Assembly (NCBI GenBank): GCA_016709225.1
Contig: JADJEE010000001.1
Coordinates: 1,612,001 to 1,676,000, forward strand
Length of the DNA: 64,000 nt
Source: Deltaproteobacteria bacterium
GTDB taxonomy: Bacteria > Myxococcota_A > Polyangia > Nannocystales > Nannocystaceae
Reading direction: 5' to 3'
Shown here: one piece after another, positions 62,534 to 64,000 of the stretch
Layout: every line of letters begins with the position of its first letter
Position numbering within the stretch: position 1 is the first letter of the stretch
Notes under the pieces: model-generated
Told to the model about the DNA's origin: nothing
Seen by the model: the letters and a program-made list of their open reading frames with translations, nothing else
Database searches by the model: none
Position numbers and translations under genes: made by a program

Positions 62534-64000
62534 CCGCGGCGCTCCCACGCGCGCGGGCCGTCGACCTCTGCGATCGCCTCGGTCAACGCCTGACGCACCA
62601 GCGGATCGACCTCGTCGGCGAGCGCGCGCTGCATCGCCGCGAGCGCGGTGGGATCGCGTCGCTTGCCGAGCGCCTGCGCGGCCGACCAGCGCACATCCCA
62701 GCGGGCGTGGGCGCACAGCCCGATGAGCGCCGCGGTCGCACGATGCGGCCCGAAGGCGGACAGCGCCCGCGCGGCCGCCTTCACGACCTCGTGATCGGCC
62801 GAGAGGCTGAGGCTCATCAGCATCGTCAGATCTTGATCGCGGCCCGAGCGGCCCAGGCCGGCGATCGCATGGACGACCACCGCGGGCGCGGCGTCCTCGA
62901 CCACGATGGCGCGCAGCCGCGGCAGCGCGACCGGGTTGTCGAGCGCGACCAGGGCCTGCACCGCGGCCGCGCGCACCTGCGGCGATCGATCGTGGGTCGC
63001 CGACAACAGCGCATGGGGGGCCTGCGGCGGCGCGAGCAAGGCGAGCGCGCGACAGGCCGCCGCGCGTACCAAGGGCTCCTCGTCGGCGAGCGCGAACGCC
63101 AGCGCGTCGGCGCCTTCGTGATCGCCGGGCAGGTGGCCCAACGCGATCGCGGCCGCACAACGCACCGAAGCGTCGGCGGAGCCCAGCAGCCCCACCAGCT
63201 CGGGCGCCCAGCGGGCCGATCCGAGCGAGCCGACCACGCGACACAGGTTGCGGGCGAGCGAGCCCTCGGCCGGCCACGGAGAGCCCACGATGAGCGCGAG
63301 GTCGTCGGCCGCCGTGGTCGAGCGCCCGAGCACCGCCGCGGTCGCGTCCGCGGCCGCCTCGCCGAGCCGGCCATCGTGTGCCATCGCGCGGTACAGCGGT
63401 GCCAGCGAGCGGCGATCGCCGAGCTGCGCGAGCGACTCGGCGGCCGCGACCGCGGCGTCTTCACCGTCGTCGCGCAGGCCTGCGGTCAGGCACTCGAGCA
63501 GCAGCGGATCGACGCGCCCCAGCGGCAGTGCGCCGATGAGTCGGTAGAGGTGCTCGCGCTGCGACGGCACGATGCGCTCGGCCGCCGCGCGCAGCACCGC
63601 GTTGGCCGACGCGCCGAACGCTGCGACCATCGCGACCCCGCGATCCTGCGCGACCGGATCGTCCATCACCTCGAGCAGCGTCGTGATGCTGTCGACGTCG
63701 CCGGCCAGTGCACACAGCCGGATCGCCGCCTGCCGCACCGCGGCGTCGCGATGCTCGAGCAGCGGGCGCAGTCGCGTCTTGACCTCGAGCGGTGCGCGCG
63801 CGAGCGCGGCCCCGACCTCGTAGGTCTGTCCACCGGCATCGAGCGCCTCGTCGAGGCGCGCGAGCGCCAGCGCAGCGGCGGCCCGCACCGCGGCCATGCC
63901 GTCGGCCAGCAGCCCGACCAGCGGCCCCACGGCCTCGGGGGTCTTGGCGGCCCCGAGCACGCCGGCGGCCGACTTGCGACACACCGCCGATGTCAGCAGC
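62530..64000 (-). CDS. HEAT-repeat protein (5' end off window)
   Basis: At least 490 residues, open to the right edge. Built of 30-residue HEAT/PBS-lyase-type repeats: LVGLLGSADASVRCAAAIALG, LAFALADEEPLVRAAACRALA, LLSATHDRSPQVRAAAVQALV, MLMSLSLSADHEVVKAAARAL, and others. Sits first in the coupled CheR-CheB operon, where such proteins often act as scaffolds in myxobacterial chemosensory arrays. Enzymatic lyase residues not seen. Confidence 0.88.
   Translation of the reverse strand, partial: LLTSAVCRKSAAGVLGAAKTPEAVGPLVGLLADGMAAVRAAAALALARLDEALDAGGQTYEVGAALARAPLEVKTRLRPLLEHRDAAVRQAAIRLCALAGDVDSITTLLEVMDDPVAQDRGVAMVAAFGASANAVLRAAAERIVPSQREHLYRLIGALPLGRVDPLLLECLTAGLRDDGEDAAVAAAESLAQLGDRRSLAPLYRAMAHDGRLGEAAADATAAVLGRSTTAADDLALIVGSPWPAEGSLARNLCRVVGSLGSARWAPELVGLLGSADASVRCAAAIALGHLPGDHEGADALAFALADEEPLVRAAACRALALLAPPQAPHALLSATHDRSPQVRAAAVQALVALDNPVALPRLRAIVVEDAAPAVVVHAIAGLGRSGRDQDLTMLMSLSLSADHEVVKAAARALSAFGPHRATAALIGLCAHARWDVRWSAAQALGKRRDPTALAAMQRALADEVDPLVRQALTEAIAEVDGPRAWERRG

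Overview
The window is very GC-rich and almost fully coding, with strong G/C preference at third codon positions. Its gene content points to a myxobacterium, most likely Nannocystis/Plesiocystis-like (Nannocystineae). The signs are a MYXO-CTERM-type C-terminus, an ADYC-motif lipoprotein, many lipoproteins with Thr/Ser/Asp/Gly-rich linkers, an Hanks-type Ser/Thr kinase, an ECF sigma module and a Tc-toxin-like protein. No insertion sequence, prophage or CRISPR array was found. The assignment is inferred from gene families, not from a marker gene.

Layout. 1-5143 (minus) is the 5' part of a TcdB/SpvB-type toxin gene that runs off the left edge. Next come tRNA-Arg(TCT) and tRNA-Pro(TGG), then rdgB-rph and two charged small lipoproteins. 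8.1-12.2 kb (plus) holds a 3-hydroxyacyl-CoA dehydrogenase/enoyl-CoA hydratase fusion and a c-type-cytochrome-like lipoprotein. 12.3-17.4 kb holds a B12-binding radical SAM protein, a DnaJ-like chaperone and lipA. 17.4-25.3 kb is mixed: a DHH-like/TPR/unknown operon, a CBS protein, a class IV aminotransferase, a Dpm1-like glycosyltransferase, a surface amidase, a PilZ protein and a DciA-like protein.

Tryptophan genes are split: trpE-G-D-C-F (37.1 to 32.4 kb) and trpB-A (27.3 to 25.3 kb), all on the minus strand. Between them lie about 5 kb of accessory genes: an ADYC lipoprotein and a plus-strand ECF sigma cassette with envelope proteins. trpE is divergent from glyA with only 31 bp between them; glyA interconverts serine (the TrpB co-substrate) and glycine. 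glyA starts a tightly coupled plus-strand run: lipoprotein, TPR-pseudokinase, DUF2723 membrane protein, then an active Ser/Thr kinase.

From 56.8 to 48.1 kb a minus-strand run carries a site-2-type protease, scpA, scpB, rluB, rpsN, rpmE2, tldD and pmbA (chromosome condensation, ribosome, peptide processing). Four of these genes carry unrelated in-frame tandem repeats. The right end (64.0-58.3 kb, minus) is a coupled signalling operon: HEAT-repeat protein (cut by the edge), CheR, CheB, GAF-like sensor, CheY-like receiver and a XerD-like recombinase, with no receptor or CheA in view.

The most unusual items are the OmpA-like plus peptidoglycan-binding module inside the Tc toxin, the degenerate kinase in an operon with a real kinase and a DUF2723 protein, and the lysine-rich repeat tail on PmbA. 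Long open frames opposite real genes are common here because of the base composition and were left out.
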